Shown: piece by piece, positions 23,401-34,800 of the stretch
Numbering within the stretch: position 1 is the stretch's first letter
How the letters are laid out: every line of letters starts with the position of its first letter
NCBI GenBank assembly: GCA_037783545.1
Contig: JBBELK010000399.1
Location: forward strand, 62,001 to 126,000
From: Henricia sp. BOLD:AAB3569
Lineage: Eukaryota; Echinodermata; Asteroidea; Spinulosida; Echinasteridae
Direction of reading: 5' to 3'
DNA length: 64,000 nucleotides
Translations under genes and position numbers: made by a program
The notes under the pieces: model-generated
The model's input: the letters and a program-made list of their open reading frames with translations, nothing else
The model's database searches: none
Told to the model about the DNA's origin: nothing

Positions 23401-23954
23401 CATTCGTCAGCATGCATCCCTGTTATTAATTTGAAAAACTGCGGAATAAATAAAGTTCGTCGTTTGAAAATTTGGTAGGAATGGGACAGTCATAAGGAAC
23501 GGAACCCAATACAATTTCTGGAAAGTATAGAAAATGTTTCTTTTCGGCATAACATGACCGAATTGATTAAATTACATCAAAATGACTCGGGCGTGAGTTG
23601 GCTCAAGACAACAGCCGGCTCGCTCCACAGATTTGCGTGTATTTCCTCAGGGTATTGTCACGTCGCTTTGCAGAGTGGAAATTCCCTGAGATCTCAGGAT
23701 GCAAGCTGTGTTGCGTTGGAGGAATAGTTTTACCTTATGTGTTATATACCATTGGAAAGCTCTTTTTCTGCTGAATTTAAAAGTACAAATATTAAATTTT
23801 CGAAAATTCTGACTTTACGCTCATTTCGTCGTGACGGGTCACATATAGCATGTTGACGTACATGTAGATAAATCTACATAGCAAATTACTTACCTGTTTT
23901 AAACACGAAGATTTCTCCATTAGGTAACTCCCAGCAGCTTTCTATGACCTCAGG
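17409..23954 (-). CDS. Unrecognised minus-strand gene, candidate internal exons only
   Basis: Four exon positions have strong minus-strand signals: B 23894-23954, C 22762-22871 with a duplicate at 20451-20569, D 18695-18782 and E 17409-17494. B, D and E each have a polypyrimidine tract, AG, and a GTAAGT donor; C has good acceptors but weak GTATTG donors. Phases join B-C-D-E in one open frame: B ends phase 1, C runs phase 1 to 0, D ends phase 1, E ends phase 0. Readable pieces are CWELPNGEIFVFKTG, PVCEAPLCCCPCLASPGLLD, HLQIHCQEDVRPVFNY and NSLAICLCCGNSG. I do not recognise the family. First and last exons were not found, and C-D-E is also open in a second frame. It could be coding or a spliced non-coding RNA. 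Confidence 0.4.
17900..18663 (+). mobile_element. tRNA-derived SINE with internally amplified body
   Basis: An exact B box (GGTTCGATTCC) at 17956-17966 opens a body containing GGCAAGGCACTTTG and CTCTCCACCCAGGAGTAAAT. The segment GGGTACCTGCAAGGGTTG to CAATGACCAGG is then repeated at intervals of 185, 94, 93 and 92 bp. The element ends GTGCGCTATATAAGATGTCA and (ATT)n, a typical SINE tail. Confidence 0.75.
18950..19240. repeat. Dispersed repeat with GAGTGGCGCACCCTGCC core (reverse)
   Basis: Reverse-complement relative of 9640-9935. It includes CAGGGTGCGCCACTCTGCCT and the CATCCCACGTAGGTTCAATC end. Confidence 0.6.
19375..20225. repeat. About 144-bp tandem repeat, interrupted by a SINE
   Basis: Units contain CCATATCCATCATGTTGCAT, GCTCATGAATATTCAAAA and CTGCACATGTGCAGTTGG. 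Landmarks recur at 19498, 19641, 19785 and 19931. A SINE interrupts the last unit. Confidence 0.85.
20016..20199 (+). mobile_element. 5'-truncated SINE with perfect 11-bp target-site duplications
   Basis: Matches the body and tail of the SINE at 555-817 (GATTGGGTTTGCAG, TGGGTTTTCCCCTGGGG, GGGCCGAAGATGCCA, ACAACAAC tail) but starts inside the B-box region. ACAAATCCCTG at 20005-20015 is repeated exactly at 20200-20210. Confidence 0.9.
20272..20335 (+). repeat. tRNA-like SINE head
   Basis: A-box-like TGGTCAAATGGTT and an exact B box GGTTCGAGTCC within about 60 bp. The acceptor stem does not close, so it is not a functional tRNA gene. Confidence 0.5.
20690..22520. repeat. 69-bp hairpin satellite, about 27 copies
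   Basis: The monomer contains CAGGTCTC, GTTAGT, a short spacer, ACTAAC and GAGACCTG, so each unit can fold on itself. ATTTAAAT lies between hairpins. The period is 69 bp, with occasional shorter units near 21530, 21860 and 22140. Because 69 is 23 codons, long spurious frames run through the array. Confidence 0.95.
22553..22737. mobile_element. MITE, GAAGTTGATCA family
   Basis: GAATTGAGAAGTTGATCA at the left and TGATCAACTTCTCAACTC at the right form clear inverted ends. Confidence 0.65.
23160..23420 (+). promoter_or_regulatory. Possible promoter-like segment
   Basis: GACCAATCAGG near 23227 and a reversed CCAAT (GATTGGCTG) near 23357 precede CTATTTAAAG near 23368. The spacing would suit a TATA promoter firing to the right, but no coding exon was found downstream on the + strand. 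Confidence 0.2.
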
Positions 23955-24035
23955 CTATTAAGAAACAGAAATAAAGTTAATGGTTTTCATCAGGATGACA
24001 TTCAAAATTGTGACAACATTTATCTTACTTTGAGA

Positions 24036-24206
24036 CCGAATTCGGGCTGTCTGTTCTAGACATGGGTTAACTCGTTCTTGCCCCCAAACGATGGCAACAC
24101 GACCCGAAAAAACTGCACTCGAAACAGGATCACACACCACTTACGAATCAAGAACAAGTTACCCATGTCAAGAACAGACTGCCCGAACTCGACCAGAGAT
24201 GCAAGT
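24036..24206. repeat. Inverted repeat with about 45-bp arms
   Basis: GAATTCGGGCTGTCTGTTCT at 24038 onward is mirrored by AGAACAGACTGCCCGAACTC near 24200. Probably a small MITE. Confidence 0.6.
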
Positions 24207-24247
24207 GCGACAAATAAAGCTCTTTGTCATTTCAGACCTCTAAAATT

Positions 24248-24437
24248 CGCAGTAAGAGTTGAGAAGTTGATCAGAAATTTGTTTTCTTTAAAATGACTCA
24301 TCTAGCATTGGAATGTGTAGATTTGATGGAAAAACCCAACATTTTGTGAGGAAACATTTGAATTTTTTAGCCTGTCTCATACGTTTTGCACACACGGTCC
24401 GACTCCGAAGCCATGATCAACTTCCCATTCTTATCTT
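24248..24437. mobile_element. MITE, GAAGTTGATCA family (reverse)
   Basis: Reverse-oriented relative of 15081-15239, with AGAGTTGAGAAGTTGATCAG at one end and CCATGATCAACTTCCCATTC at the other. Confidence 0.6.
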
Positions 24438-24514
24438 GATCACCAGGACTAAAATAAATCATTTTGGAATGTGCAGGTAATTTCGACCCAAAATAAAGTT
24501 ACCATATAGTTCAT

Positions 24515-24878
24515 TAAAGGAGTGTGACCAGATCACTTTTTTTTACCCATAACTCCCCGGGACTTACCTTATGGGTCATGAGATTTTTATATCATAACAT
24601 CCGTTATATTTTTCTGATTACGAAACTGAAACTCCCGCGCTTCCAGGCCGCATATTTCCGAGGATATCGTCGAAAATCCACTGATTATTTGTAAACTAAT
24701 TTTCCAGTATCAACGTTTATCCGCTGAAAGCATACTCGATAGTTTTGTTCAATTTTTTACTGGAAATTGCGAATGTTTTCGGGTTTTTGGGACATGGGAG
24801 GTGTGTATGGGAGTTACTTGATAATATTGGTAGTTACATCAAAAACTATTTTCCAGAAACTCTGGTCACGCTCCTTTA
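24515..24878. mobile_element. TTAA-flanked MITE (piggyBac-like), second family
   Basis: TTAA at 24514-24517 and 24876-24879 bracket inverted ends AGGAGTGTGACCAGA / complement of AGGAGCGTGACCAGA. Diverged relatives lie at 38322-38700 and 5680-5955, sharing the TGTAAACTAATTT region. Confidence 0.7.
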
Positions 24879-25242
24879 AACGTAACATCAGTGTTTAATA
24901 CATTTCAGTGTTTACTTTAAACATGTCAGAATAAGATTACCTACTTACCAGCAGTTGGAAGTCAAAACAACATGGCAGCTGCTACACCCAAAAATCTTTT
25001 GCAGGACACAATCACGAGGGTTCACTCCATTTTCCTTCAGTCGCTGACAGCACATTGGAGCAGGAACTGTAGTTCCATGGAGACGCCTCGATCGAGGGAT
25101 ATTGTTGTTGGTCACAACTTCAATTTAAGAAACTTAACTGTTGCAGTTGACGGCTTAGATACATGTACTTACATTTTTCTCACTAAAGTTGCATTTTGTT
25201 TTAAAGCCTTATTTTTGTAATACGAACCTAACAAAACTTGAT

Positions 25243-26935
25243 GGTCTACCAGCTGAGCTATGAGGCACAGTGGTATACTCCCTCAGGTTCCCCCAAGACA
25301 CTTGACACACCGGGCAAATGCTCTACCAGCTGAGCTATGAGGCACAGTGCAGTGGTATACACCCTCAGGTTTCCCCCCTGAGACCTACGACTCACCGGAC
25401 AGATGGTCTACCAGCTGAGCCATAAGGCACAGTGGTATACTCCCTCAGGTTTCCCCAAAGACCTCTGACACATCAGGCAGATGGTCTACCAGCTAAGCTG
25501 AGGCACGGTTGGTATACTCCCTCAGGTTTCCCCCCAAGACACCCGACAAACCGGGCGCTCTACCAGCTGAGCTATGAGGCACAGTGGTATACACCCTCAG
25601 GTTTCCCCCAAGACCTCTGACACACCAGGCAGATGCTCTACCAGCTGAGCTATGAGGCACAGTGGTATACTCCCTCAGGTTTCCCCCCCCCCCCCAAGAC
25701 ACCTGACACACCGGGCAGATGCTCTACCAGCTGAGCTATGAGGCACAGTGGTATACTCCCTCAGGTTTCCCCCCAAGACACCCGACACACCCGGCAGATG
25801 CTCTACCAGCTGAGCTATGAGGCACAGTGGTATACTCCCTCAGGTTTCCCCCCAAGACACCCCACACACCAGCCAGATGCTCTACCAGCTGAGCTATGAG
25901 GCACAGTGGTATACTCCCTCAGGTTTCCCCCAAGACACCCGACACACCAGGCAGACGCTCTACCAGCTGAGCTATGAGGCACAGTGGTATACTCCCTCAG
26001 GTTTCTCCCCAAGACACCCGACACACCAGGCAGATGCTCTACCAGCTGAGCTATGAGGCACAGTGGTATACACCCTCAGGTTTTCCCCAAGACACCCGAC
26101 ACACCGGGCAGATGCTCTACCAGCTAAGCTATGAGGCACAGTGGTATACTCCCTTAGGTTTCCCCCCAAGACACCCGACACATACTCTACCAGCTGAGCT
26201 ATGAGGCACAGTGGTATACTCCCTCAGGTTTCCCCCAAGACACCCGACACACCAGGCAGATGCTCTACCAGCTGAGCTACGAGGCACAGTGGTATACTCC
26301 CTCAGGTTTACCCCAAGACACCCCACACCGGGCGCTCTACCAGCTGAGCTATGAGGCACAGTGGTATACTCCCTCAGGTTTCTCCCCAAGACACCCGACA
26401 CACCAGGCGAATGCTCTACCAGCTGAGCTATGAGGCACAGTGGTATACTCACTCAGGTTTCTCCCCAAGACACCCGACACACCGGGCAGATGCTCTACCA
26501 GCTGAGCTATGAGGCACAGTGGTATACTCCCTCAGGTTTCTCCCCAAGACACCTGACACACATGGCAGATGCTCTACCAGCTGAGCTATAAGGCACAGTG
26601 GTATACACCCTTAGGTTTCCCCCCAAGACACCTGACACACTGGGCAGATGCTCTACCAGCTGAGCTATGAGGCACAGTGGTATACACCCTCAGGTTTCTC
26701 CCAAGACACCCGACACACCTGGCAGATGCTCTACCAGCTGAGCTACGAGGCACAGTGGTATACACCCTTAGGTTTCCCCCCAAGACACCTGACACACTGG
26801 GCAGATGCTCTACCAGCCGAGCTATGAGGCACAGTGGTATACACCCTCAGGTTTCTCCCAAGACACCCGACACACCTGGCAGATGCTCTACCAGCTGAGC
26901 TACGAGGCACAGTTGGTGTACTCCCCCTCAGGTTT
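25243..26935 (-). repeat. Tandem array of tRNA 5' halves, 22 units of about 78 bp
   Basis: On the minus strand each unit reads GCCTCATAGCTCAGCTGGTA then GAGCATCTGCC, a tRNA D-arm with an intact A box and the start of an anticodon arm. A degenerate anticodon region and a 30-bp 5' flank with TGAGGGAGTATACCACTGT follow. The B box and T-arm are absent. CTACCAGCTGAGC (plus strand) or a close variant recurs 22 times. The right end carries more of the original flank (TTTTCCCTATGGACCCAATT), shared with 49180-49215. Confidence 0.9.
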
Positions 26936-27146
26936 TCCCTATGGACCCAATTCTTCTCTCGGTGTTGCATGGTAGCGCAACTGGGCAAAGTTGTGTACGA
27001 ACCCAACAGTGCACACAGTTCCAATTTGTGGGGGAGAATACCTTTTATCAAATTGGTCAGTATTTCCCCAAAAATGTTTTTTCTAATAATGCAAAATTCC
27101 CTGACTAAAAGAATGGGGAAATATTGGTGCAAATTATTATTTTTGC

Positions 27147-27276
27147 TTAAAGGCAGAGGCTCGTCAGCAATGCGCGCACGCCAAATTAGTGCCACGAAAT
27201 ACGCAGCTCCATGCCTTTGCTATGGAGCTGCGTATTTCGTGGCGCACGCATGTTGCCGGCGAGCCTGTGCCTTTGA
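27147..27276. mobile_element. TTAA hairpin MITE, copy 2
   Basis: Same family as 4063-4206. The left end keeps TTAAAGG; the right end has decayed to CCTTTGA, and the right arm has lost about 10 bases. Confidence 0.75.
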
Positions 27277-27724
27277 TGGTAATGTCTTCATCAACGAGCA
27301 AGAGAAAATAACGGCTAGGTACTCACGACACAGAAAAACGAGACGGTAATTTCGTCGTTAACATTCACATCAAGAGCTGAATTTATTTTTGTCTACTATT
27401 CACAAAGTATCATTTGCATAATTTTCAGGATATTTATACAAAACATCTGTTAACGATATTTGAGAAGTGAATTCATGAATTTCAAGAATGATCTGCGCTA
27501 CGAATAACCTGAAAAATAAAATGACAAACCAAGTTAAAGGGGATGGGGGTACATAAGGGTACAAACAGAACATCAAGAACGAAGTTTTACAATAGATTTA
27601 AAGGCCCATTGTATCATTTGCAATGACCCAAAATTTTACTTCACGACTTGACAAGAAAAAAATTAAATAAAATGTTTATAGCTATGGTAGAAAATAACCT
27701 CAGCAATTTATGCTTCTGAAAATG

Positions 27725-27954
27725 GCACCCTTTTTAGCAGAAATTTTTGCTTCATAAAAAATGTGTTTGCTTCATAAAAATGTGTCAATAGTTAAAATTG
27801 CATGTCAATTTGTGTTTTTCACAAGAATATCTGCTATTCTTGCTAAGAACACAAGTTGACATAAAATTTTGAATATTAACCCTTTTTTATAAAGCAAACA
27901 AATTTTTGATTAAGCACATTTTTATGCTAAACAGCTTTATGAAATTGGCCCCTG
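27725..27954. mobile_element. MITE, CAGGGGCC-TTTCATA family (decayed left end)
   Basis: The right end GCTTTATGAAATTGGCCCCTG is typical of the family; the left end is only weakly recognisable. Confidence 0.5.
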
Positions 27955-28259
27955 GTGGTCTCGAATCACGGTATTGCAGTTGTTCCCCACTGATTGGGAA
28001 TCGGCTATCAAGTGAGCTTAGCTACAGACATTTGTATAAATGTTTTTTTTTCTGCAAATAATACAACGGGCCAAGATGCATACAACTTACCAAGATGCAT
28101 ACATTACCCATAAAATAAACTTGGACAAGACTGGTGCGAGTTATATTGCCAAGCATCAAATTTTGATGGCCGACTTTAAACATCCCCTTAACAAATCAAA
28201 TTATGTCTGGTTTAACAACCATTCCTAAGATTGCCTGTTACTTACTTACCAGAATTGTA

Positions 28260-28480
28260 GTCGAATCAATCACAAGCCTTCACAAGTCCACCACAAGTCC
28301 CTGGGTCTTAATTCAAGTCACAAGCTATTCAAATGAACTCCAACACAGGCATTCTTTTGCGCGTGTTTATCGTTTGCTTCTTGTTACTGGACTTGTGACG
28401 AACTTGTGCGGGACTTGTCACAGACTTGTGATTTTATTGGCTCTGGACTTGCGATAGACTTGTAATGGACTCAACCACAA
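28260..28480. repeat. ACAAGTC-rich fold-back repeat
   Basis: CACAAGTCCCTGGGTCTTAA and repeats of ACAAGTC on the left are mirrored by GGACTTGTGA on the right. The left part is shared with 3950-4050 in WTAP intron 2. Confidence 0.6.
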
Positions 28481-28713
28481 CCACATTACTTACCAAATAT
28501 ATGAAGTGTACTTACTGTGACGTTGTGCTAGCGTTGAACATTTACAACCAACGGATGAACTTTATAGACTCATTACTGTCATTGCCGAAGCTAATTTATT
28601 TATTCAATCGGTACATTACTTATTTACACACACAACCATTACTTAACTCCTACACAAACTTTGACAAAAGCTTGCAATTAAAAACTTAAAGTCGGACAAA
28701 TGCTTAGAGCAGT

Positions 28714-28719
28714 TTTATT
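28714..28719 (-). terminator. SNRNP70 polyadenylation signal (AATAAA)
   Basis: AATAAA on the minus strand, 167 bp past the SNRNP70 stop codon; it would give a 3' UTR of about 190 nt. Confidence 0.6.
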
Positions 28720-28885
28720 TTACAAAAATTTAAGATTCCTATTGGGAAAAGTAATTGACGAATGTGAAAAGAAAATCTGTCAGTTTGAAAATTGCTATCT
28801 ACAAAGGATAAGAAGACATTTAAAGAACTTAAAAGCGTACCTAATTGTTGTTTACGTGGACGTGACACGAGGCGCAAACGTTCAA

Positions 28886-31800
28886 TTACGACTCTTCCTG
28901 CTTCTCTTGCTCCTGTTCCTGTTCCATTCCATTTGGCTTCTCTAAATCGCCGTAACCGACATCAAGTTTTTCTTTCTTGATTCGGACTCCATATTCTGCA
29001 TCTTCATCCTCGTCGGCGGGGTACGACACGAGTCCCACTTCGGCGTTTAACTCCTCAACCTTGACTTTAATGTCGGGTTCTTCGCCGTCGCCATAGTCGC
29101 CGCGATCACGCTCTCGTTTCCTGTCGCGACCGCGATCCTTGTCCCTGTCGCGATCTCGGTCACGTCTGTCCCGGTCTCTGTCACGGTCGCGTCTTCGTCT
29201 GTCTCGGTCACGGTCTCTGTCTCGGTCACGCTCGCGGTCACGTCCACGTTCCCTGTCGCGATCACGGTCCTTCTCCAACACTTCTTGAAGATTCTTATCT
29301 TGTTCTTTGTCGTCCGCGATTTCATTGCCCTCGGCGTCCACCTTGACCACGTCGCGTTCTCCTTCACGTTCTCGTTCGCGCTCGCGGCGTCGTCGTTCCC
29401 TTTCCTTGTCCCTTTCCTTGTCACGTTCTTGGTCGCGATCTTGGTCGCGATCTTGGTCGCGATCTTGGTCGCGAACCCGGTCGCGAACCCGGTCACGATC
29501 CCGGATGCGGTCACGGTCACGGTCTCTGTCGCGATCACGATCTCTCCTGTCGCGGTCGCGATCCCGGTCCCTGTCACGACCACGATCTCTCCTGTCGCGG
29601 TCGCGGTCTCGGTCAACACTGCGGTCAACACTGCGGTCAACACTGCGATCAGGTCTTCGATCACGCCTTTCTCTTTCTCGATCCTCTTCATCTCTGAAAA
29701 ATAGGGAAAAAAAGACAAAAAAATAAATTACACTTCATGACACTTTACAACATAGACCTATACACCAATCCGAGAGCCGAGGACTCCTTTTCTTTATATC
29801 TGCCATAGCTGGGGTCTTCCATTGAATGAATGTTTTTTTGCCGTTGCTAAGGTGTTGCATTTTGTCACTTCGAACAAGTTGCCCGTCTTTGTAGGATTGT
29901 GTACGCGAAGGGGGCGCGTCGCGTGCATGTAATGGATGAGCGCAACACAAAACGCACAGTCCATGCACTGGAAGACCCCCAGCTATGGTAGATATACAGG
30001 GAAGGAGACCTTAGTTACCTGATTGGTCTCTTGGACAAAAACGAGAACTGCATTGTGGGAAGGAAAGCGATCAAACAACCTTCCCATAATTCAGTTCTGT
30101 TTTGGTCCAAGTTAAAATCAGTATGTAAAAAAATGTCTATTATTACCCCTGGTCGTTGGGCACAACTTTCTAGGAAGTATGCAGCCTTGGCAGCCTGACA
30201 CAAACACTCAGGGGGTACATTATAGCGCTGGGCGACTAGTGGATTTTGCTACTCGCGAGTAGTTGCAGCAATTACTCACGACTAGTCGATTAATCGCCAC
30301 TAGTTGGCAATGTATCAAAAGGCAAAAAAAACAACCACGTACATGTACGTAAAATACTTGTAGGCCTATGTGTTGAAATTGTCAGCATAGGCCTACACAA
30401 TAAAATTCAGTTGCACACAGGCCGTCTTTTAAGAAAGGAGACTGTCAGGCTGCGTTCGGGCGTGCAGTTCTCCCCACTCGGGAGTAATGCGTGCGCATTC
30501 CACTCGGGTCACATCACGCGAACAGCAAGTCCGCAGTCCGCGTGCGCGAATGGCAATCAGTGAAGATGGACGTCTCTTGCCATCACTGCACAAAAAATGC
30601 CGTTTCATTGCTCACAAGAAACTGAGGAAATACAGGCTGTAAGTCGTGAGAACCTTTGATGCCGTCTAAAACAAACCTTAGTGAGTTATTGTTTTAGTTA
30701 TTGAGTTGACACGTTGGGCAAATTCACAAAAAATCCCACCCATATTCCACCATCTTCGTACAAATCACATGACACTTGATAGGAGTATGAGCACACTCCC
30801 CATTTGCTGGGGAGTAGCTAGAGCAAACTCTCACTGACCCGAGTGTCGTTATTCTTGCCGTTCACGCGCGCAGGAGTATAACTCGTGTTAACACGAGTAC
30901 ACGCCCGAACGCAGCCTCACAGTCTAACAGTATAGCGAGTATGTAACGGTACCTGCGGCGCCGCGATTAATCGAGTAGTTTAAAAATGCTAATCGCGAGT
31001 CCGAGTACCGTTTACTACTCGTGATTAATCGATTAATTTAGCTATTTGCCCAGCCCTAGTACATTCATCCTGGATGGAGAAAGGCAAAGTGCCTTGCTAA
31101 AGGGCATACACTATGGATATTTCCTTACAATGTAAAGTTTTCGTTGCCTAAAAACTAAGGCACTGCAGCACTACCGAATAACAAAAGTGAAACCCAACAG
31201 CTTAAACGCTTTTTACTGCATACTTCTTGATCTATAAAATGTTGACGTAGTGGCGATTTTATTTTCAAAACAAATATTGACAAATAAGTACCTTGCTGCA
31301 GCAGCTTGTGAAGGCTCTTCTCGGCCGGAGTGACGGACATTCTGCTCTGGTCCACCACGTCGTGTGCCTCCCAGACCACCACCTGTTGTGACAAAATATC
31401 AAACGTGTTAGATATTAAAAGGCCAATGTATCATTTTAAAGATAAAACCTTTTACGGATTCCTGGAATCCAAATTTTAACATTTGAAGTGACTTTAAATA
31501 ACCACATCTCTACAAATTTTAAACCAATTTACATTAAATCTTTGAGAAGTTGCAATGTTTTAAGTATTTTTCATCAAGGTTATCATTTTTTTCTTCAGAT
31601 AATAGATATCAAAGTGACAAATCAGCAAAATTGGTGTTATGCATGGGACATTCTCTGGTTGACGCGAAAAGTGTTACGTACGAGACATATGTACATTTAT
31701 TTCCAAAACGAAATTTCCGGAATGAAATTTGTGGGTGCACATAAGCTCGACAAAACCCAACATACAAGATATTTAAACAAAACTGGTGAAATAACTGAAA

Positions 31801-34800
31801 GTTATTGCTAAACAGCCTGTTAAAGGGCATGAACTTGAAATTTCACTTCATTTTGAAACACCCCAAATGAAAAGCTTACCGAGTCTGCGAGGCAGCCATC
31901 CCTTGACCGTGCCCTCTCTCATAACATCCACCAGAACCCTTCTGCTGTCGATTTTCTTCCCGTCGGCATACTTGTAGGCACCTAGTGTAAGCAAAGAATC
32001 AGACTTGTGAAAGCACAACGCACGTAACTGATCGAACAAGAGCACGCAACATGCAGCACTGTCACAGAAAATATCACCTTGCAATCGTAGGTCAACGGAC
32101 GAGTCGACTGTTGGTATCTCTTCGTTGGTAGCAAACACATCCAGGCTAGAAGTATGTGTCGTCTCTATACTTACATTTTACAAGGTTAATGCTGTTGTAG
32201 AATTCTTGATTAGTTAACGATTAAACGCTAGATTTAAAAAGAATACGTCTTCTACGTAAACCATATTTTCTCTGTAACTGAAATTTTAGACATTAAGGTG
32301 CCGTTCAAGGTTGTCAACATTTTCACAGTGCTACAGAGCGTAGTATTTTTCAAGGACTCCGCCTCCCCCCACCCCCCTCCCCCAGAAATACTACTTATCA
32401 ATACTATTTTGTCACTACCATGAAGTGTCAACATTTTACAGTGCATTTAAAGTCGTACGCAGCCCTTAACCCCCCTCCCCCTTCCTACGCTTTGTAGAAC
32501 CGTGAAAATGTTGACAACTTTGGACAGTCCCTAAGTAACTTTGATGTTTCTGGCTTCTTCGGGAGCTTGAAGGGAATTCGGACGATTCAAAATCCAGGTG
32601 CTACCAGAGTTGATGTAAAAAGGCAACTTTCCTTGTGCGCCATGGGGAAAGTCGACAAGAACATTGCTAGATGACTGACAAACCGCTCGTTGGATGCTAT
32701 ATTTCTTGTCACCGATTTCACGAAAAAAGTTGGTAGCTTGCACAACTTTTAAAAACTTTTGAACGGCATAGCTTGCATGTTATTATCACAAGATCATTGC
32801 ACAACGTAGGACAGAAGAAAAAAAGTTGTGCAAATGGGCTTACGCAGTTGCATGTTTCGTGAAATCGGACACTGTGCTTGGAAAAAAAACAAGTTTAGTT
32901 CAGCGACAAGACAGTTCATCTGAGCCCGTTCTGTGTGGAAATATAAATTGTTGGAGGTGATTTAAGATTGAATTTAGCACATCAGCATAGCTGCCAACAC
33001 TGCCGAGTAAAAACATCGGACTGAAGTGAAACTTGCAACGGTCGAGTTGGTACAACGGTCAAGTTGACCTAGTACTGCAACCGTTTTTATGTACACAACA
33101 CATGCGGCGTGCTCGGGGAGTCAGGTCAAGTCAACCGTTCCGATTGTTCAACACTTTTAACACTTTTAACAAATACGATAAAATCGGACTAGTTGGCAGG
33201 TATGCATCAGGGTCTTTCTATAAATTAGGGGTCCAATTTTGGTGTCCCCCGTTACATTTTATATCTTGTTTTTGTAAATTCAGGACACATTCTTTAAATA
33301 CTTTCCATCTCAAAGAGTGAGTACATAAAGTACAATTCATACAAAATGGTTTAAAAGCCATTTTAATGATTTTTGTACGAAAAATAACACATATCAGGTG
33401 TAACGGGGGACACTAAATGTCACACTTTTGGACCCCTAATTTATAGAAAGACCTATCAGCAAATAAAGGTGGGGAAACGTGAAGAATAGGGCTGGGTTGC
33501 TCATGTTGTTCATTACGTTCCTCCAAGTACCTGCAAGTTTCCGGATTGTCAGTTAAAAATTCTTACTATCTACTCTTGCTTACAGTCAAACGTCATGAAA
33601 GGAAGGGACAACACTTGCAAAGGGTCGCCCAACTATGTACGCGTCATGTAAGCCGCCAACTTTTCGGACTTGCGAGGGCATGAGTCGGGACACAACAGAT
33701 TTGTTAGATACTTCACGCCGTATGGGAATCGGGGAAACAAGGCATCAATCTTGACGTCATCATCCCTTTCAAAATTTCAAATATGGTGCAGCACATATTT
33801 GCAGAGTTTATCAACATAATTAATTGGGTTGCCGACATTGAAAACAAGATTCTCTGATTCTGATGAAGGGTTTATGCACCGGGCAATACATCGGTAATAT
33901 TTTTGATTAAATTTGTTGATATCGTCAAACAAGTATTGTCCCTTCCTTTAATAAAAGGTCCATGGGACTTTACAGATTGCCATATATTGTAACAGGAACT
34001 GTATATTATCAGAAATTAACACAGAAGTTACAAGGAATTAGGAATTTCAAATAAAATTGTTAAAAAAATAATATATTGCAAAATATTGCAGTGCATTTAT
34101 TATCGAGGTTTTACTCTACATACGCTTTGTTTTCAAACATCCGTGTACTTGGAAATGTTGAAATGAGATTTTATGCCAACCTACCAATTTCTGCAGCTAG
34201 GTATATCAAGATCTTTTTGACTAACAAGAAAAAGTCTTCAGTTCCAGTCTCGTTGTCTTGTATTCTACCACCAACGGGTTTACCAAACCCAGCAGAAATC
34301 TACCACAAGACACACTACAATACTATACAACCTTCAATCCAAATACGAAATGCACGTGCACCTGCAACCATGGAACTAACTTACACCATCAAAGACATTG
34401 AGCTTCTCCTCTGAAGGGATGCTCGACTGTTAAACTCACACGGCGCTAGCCAATGAACACAGAATGGGCTTACCGACCCATGGATTTTAGGTTCCAGAAC
34501 AATGAACTTTGGGCTTACCGATCCACATATTTATGGAACCAGAAGAATTAATGTTTTTATGGGCTTACCGACCCAGAACTAGAACAATTGATTATTATGT
34601 CTATATGGGCTTACCGACCCACAGACTTAAGGAATCAGAAATATTCACATTTTTATGGGCTTACCGACCCATAGAATTTAGGAACCAGAATTAGGGAACG
34701 AGAACAATAAATTTTTTTAATTAATGCTTACCGACCCATTTTGGTAAAAATAAAAACGTACGTCTTTCCCTAACTAGCTTAACGTTAGGAAAACGTTAAT

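Noticed and set aside
23894..23954. Resemblance of ESCWELPNGEIF to the actin YELPDGQVI motif
   Set aside because: Too short, and the neighbouring exons show no actin sequence.
24949..25130. Possible minus-strand exon with GTAAGT donor, frame containing CQRLKENGVNPRDC
   Set aside because: Its phase does not fit the next candidate exon at 23894-23954, and part of it lies in a repeat shared with 15236-15300.
25432..26898. Many repetitive frames on both strands over the tRNA-half array
   Set aside because: All are by-products of the 78-bp repeat.
29047..29726. Long alternative frames (139-223 codons) on both strands
   Set aside because: They overlap the SNRNP70 RD/RS exon; the biased GA-rich coding sequence keeps other frames open. 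The true frame is fixed by exon 7 phase.
34076..34414. 112-codon + strand frame in SNRNP70 intron 5
   Set aside because: Antisense to the gene and without recognisable sequence; likely chance.
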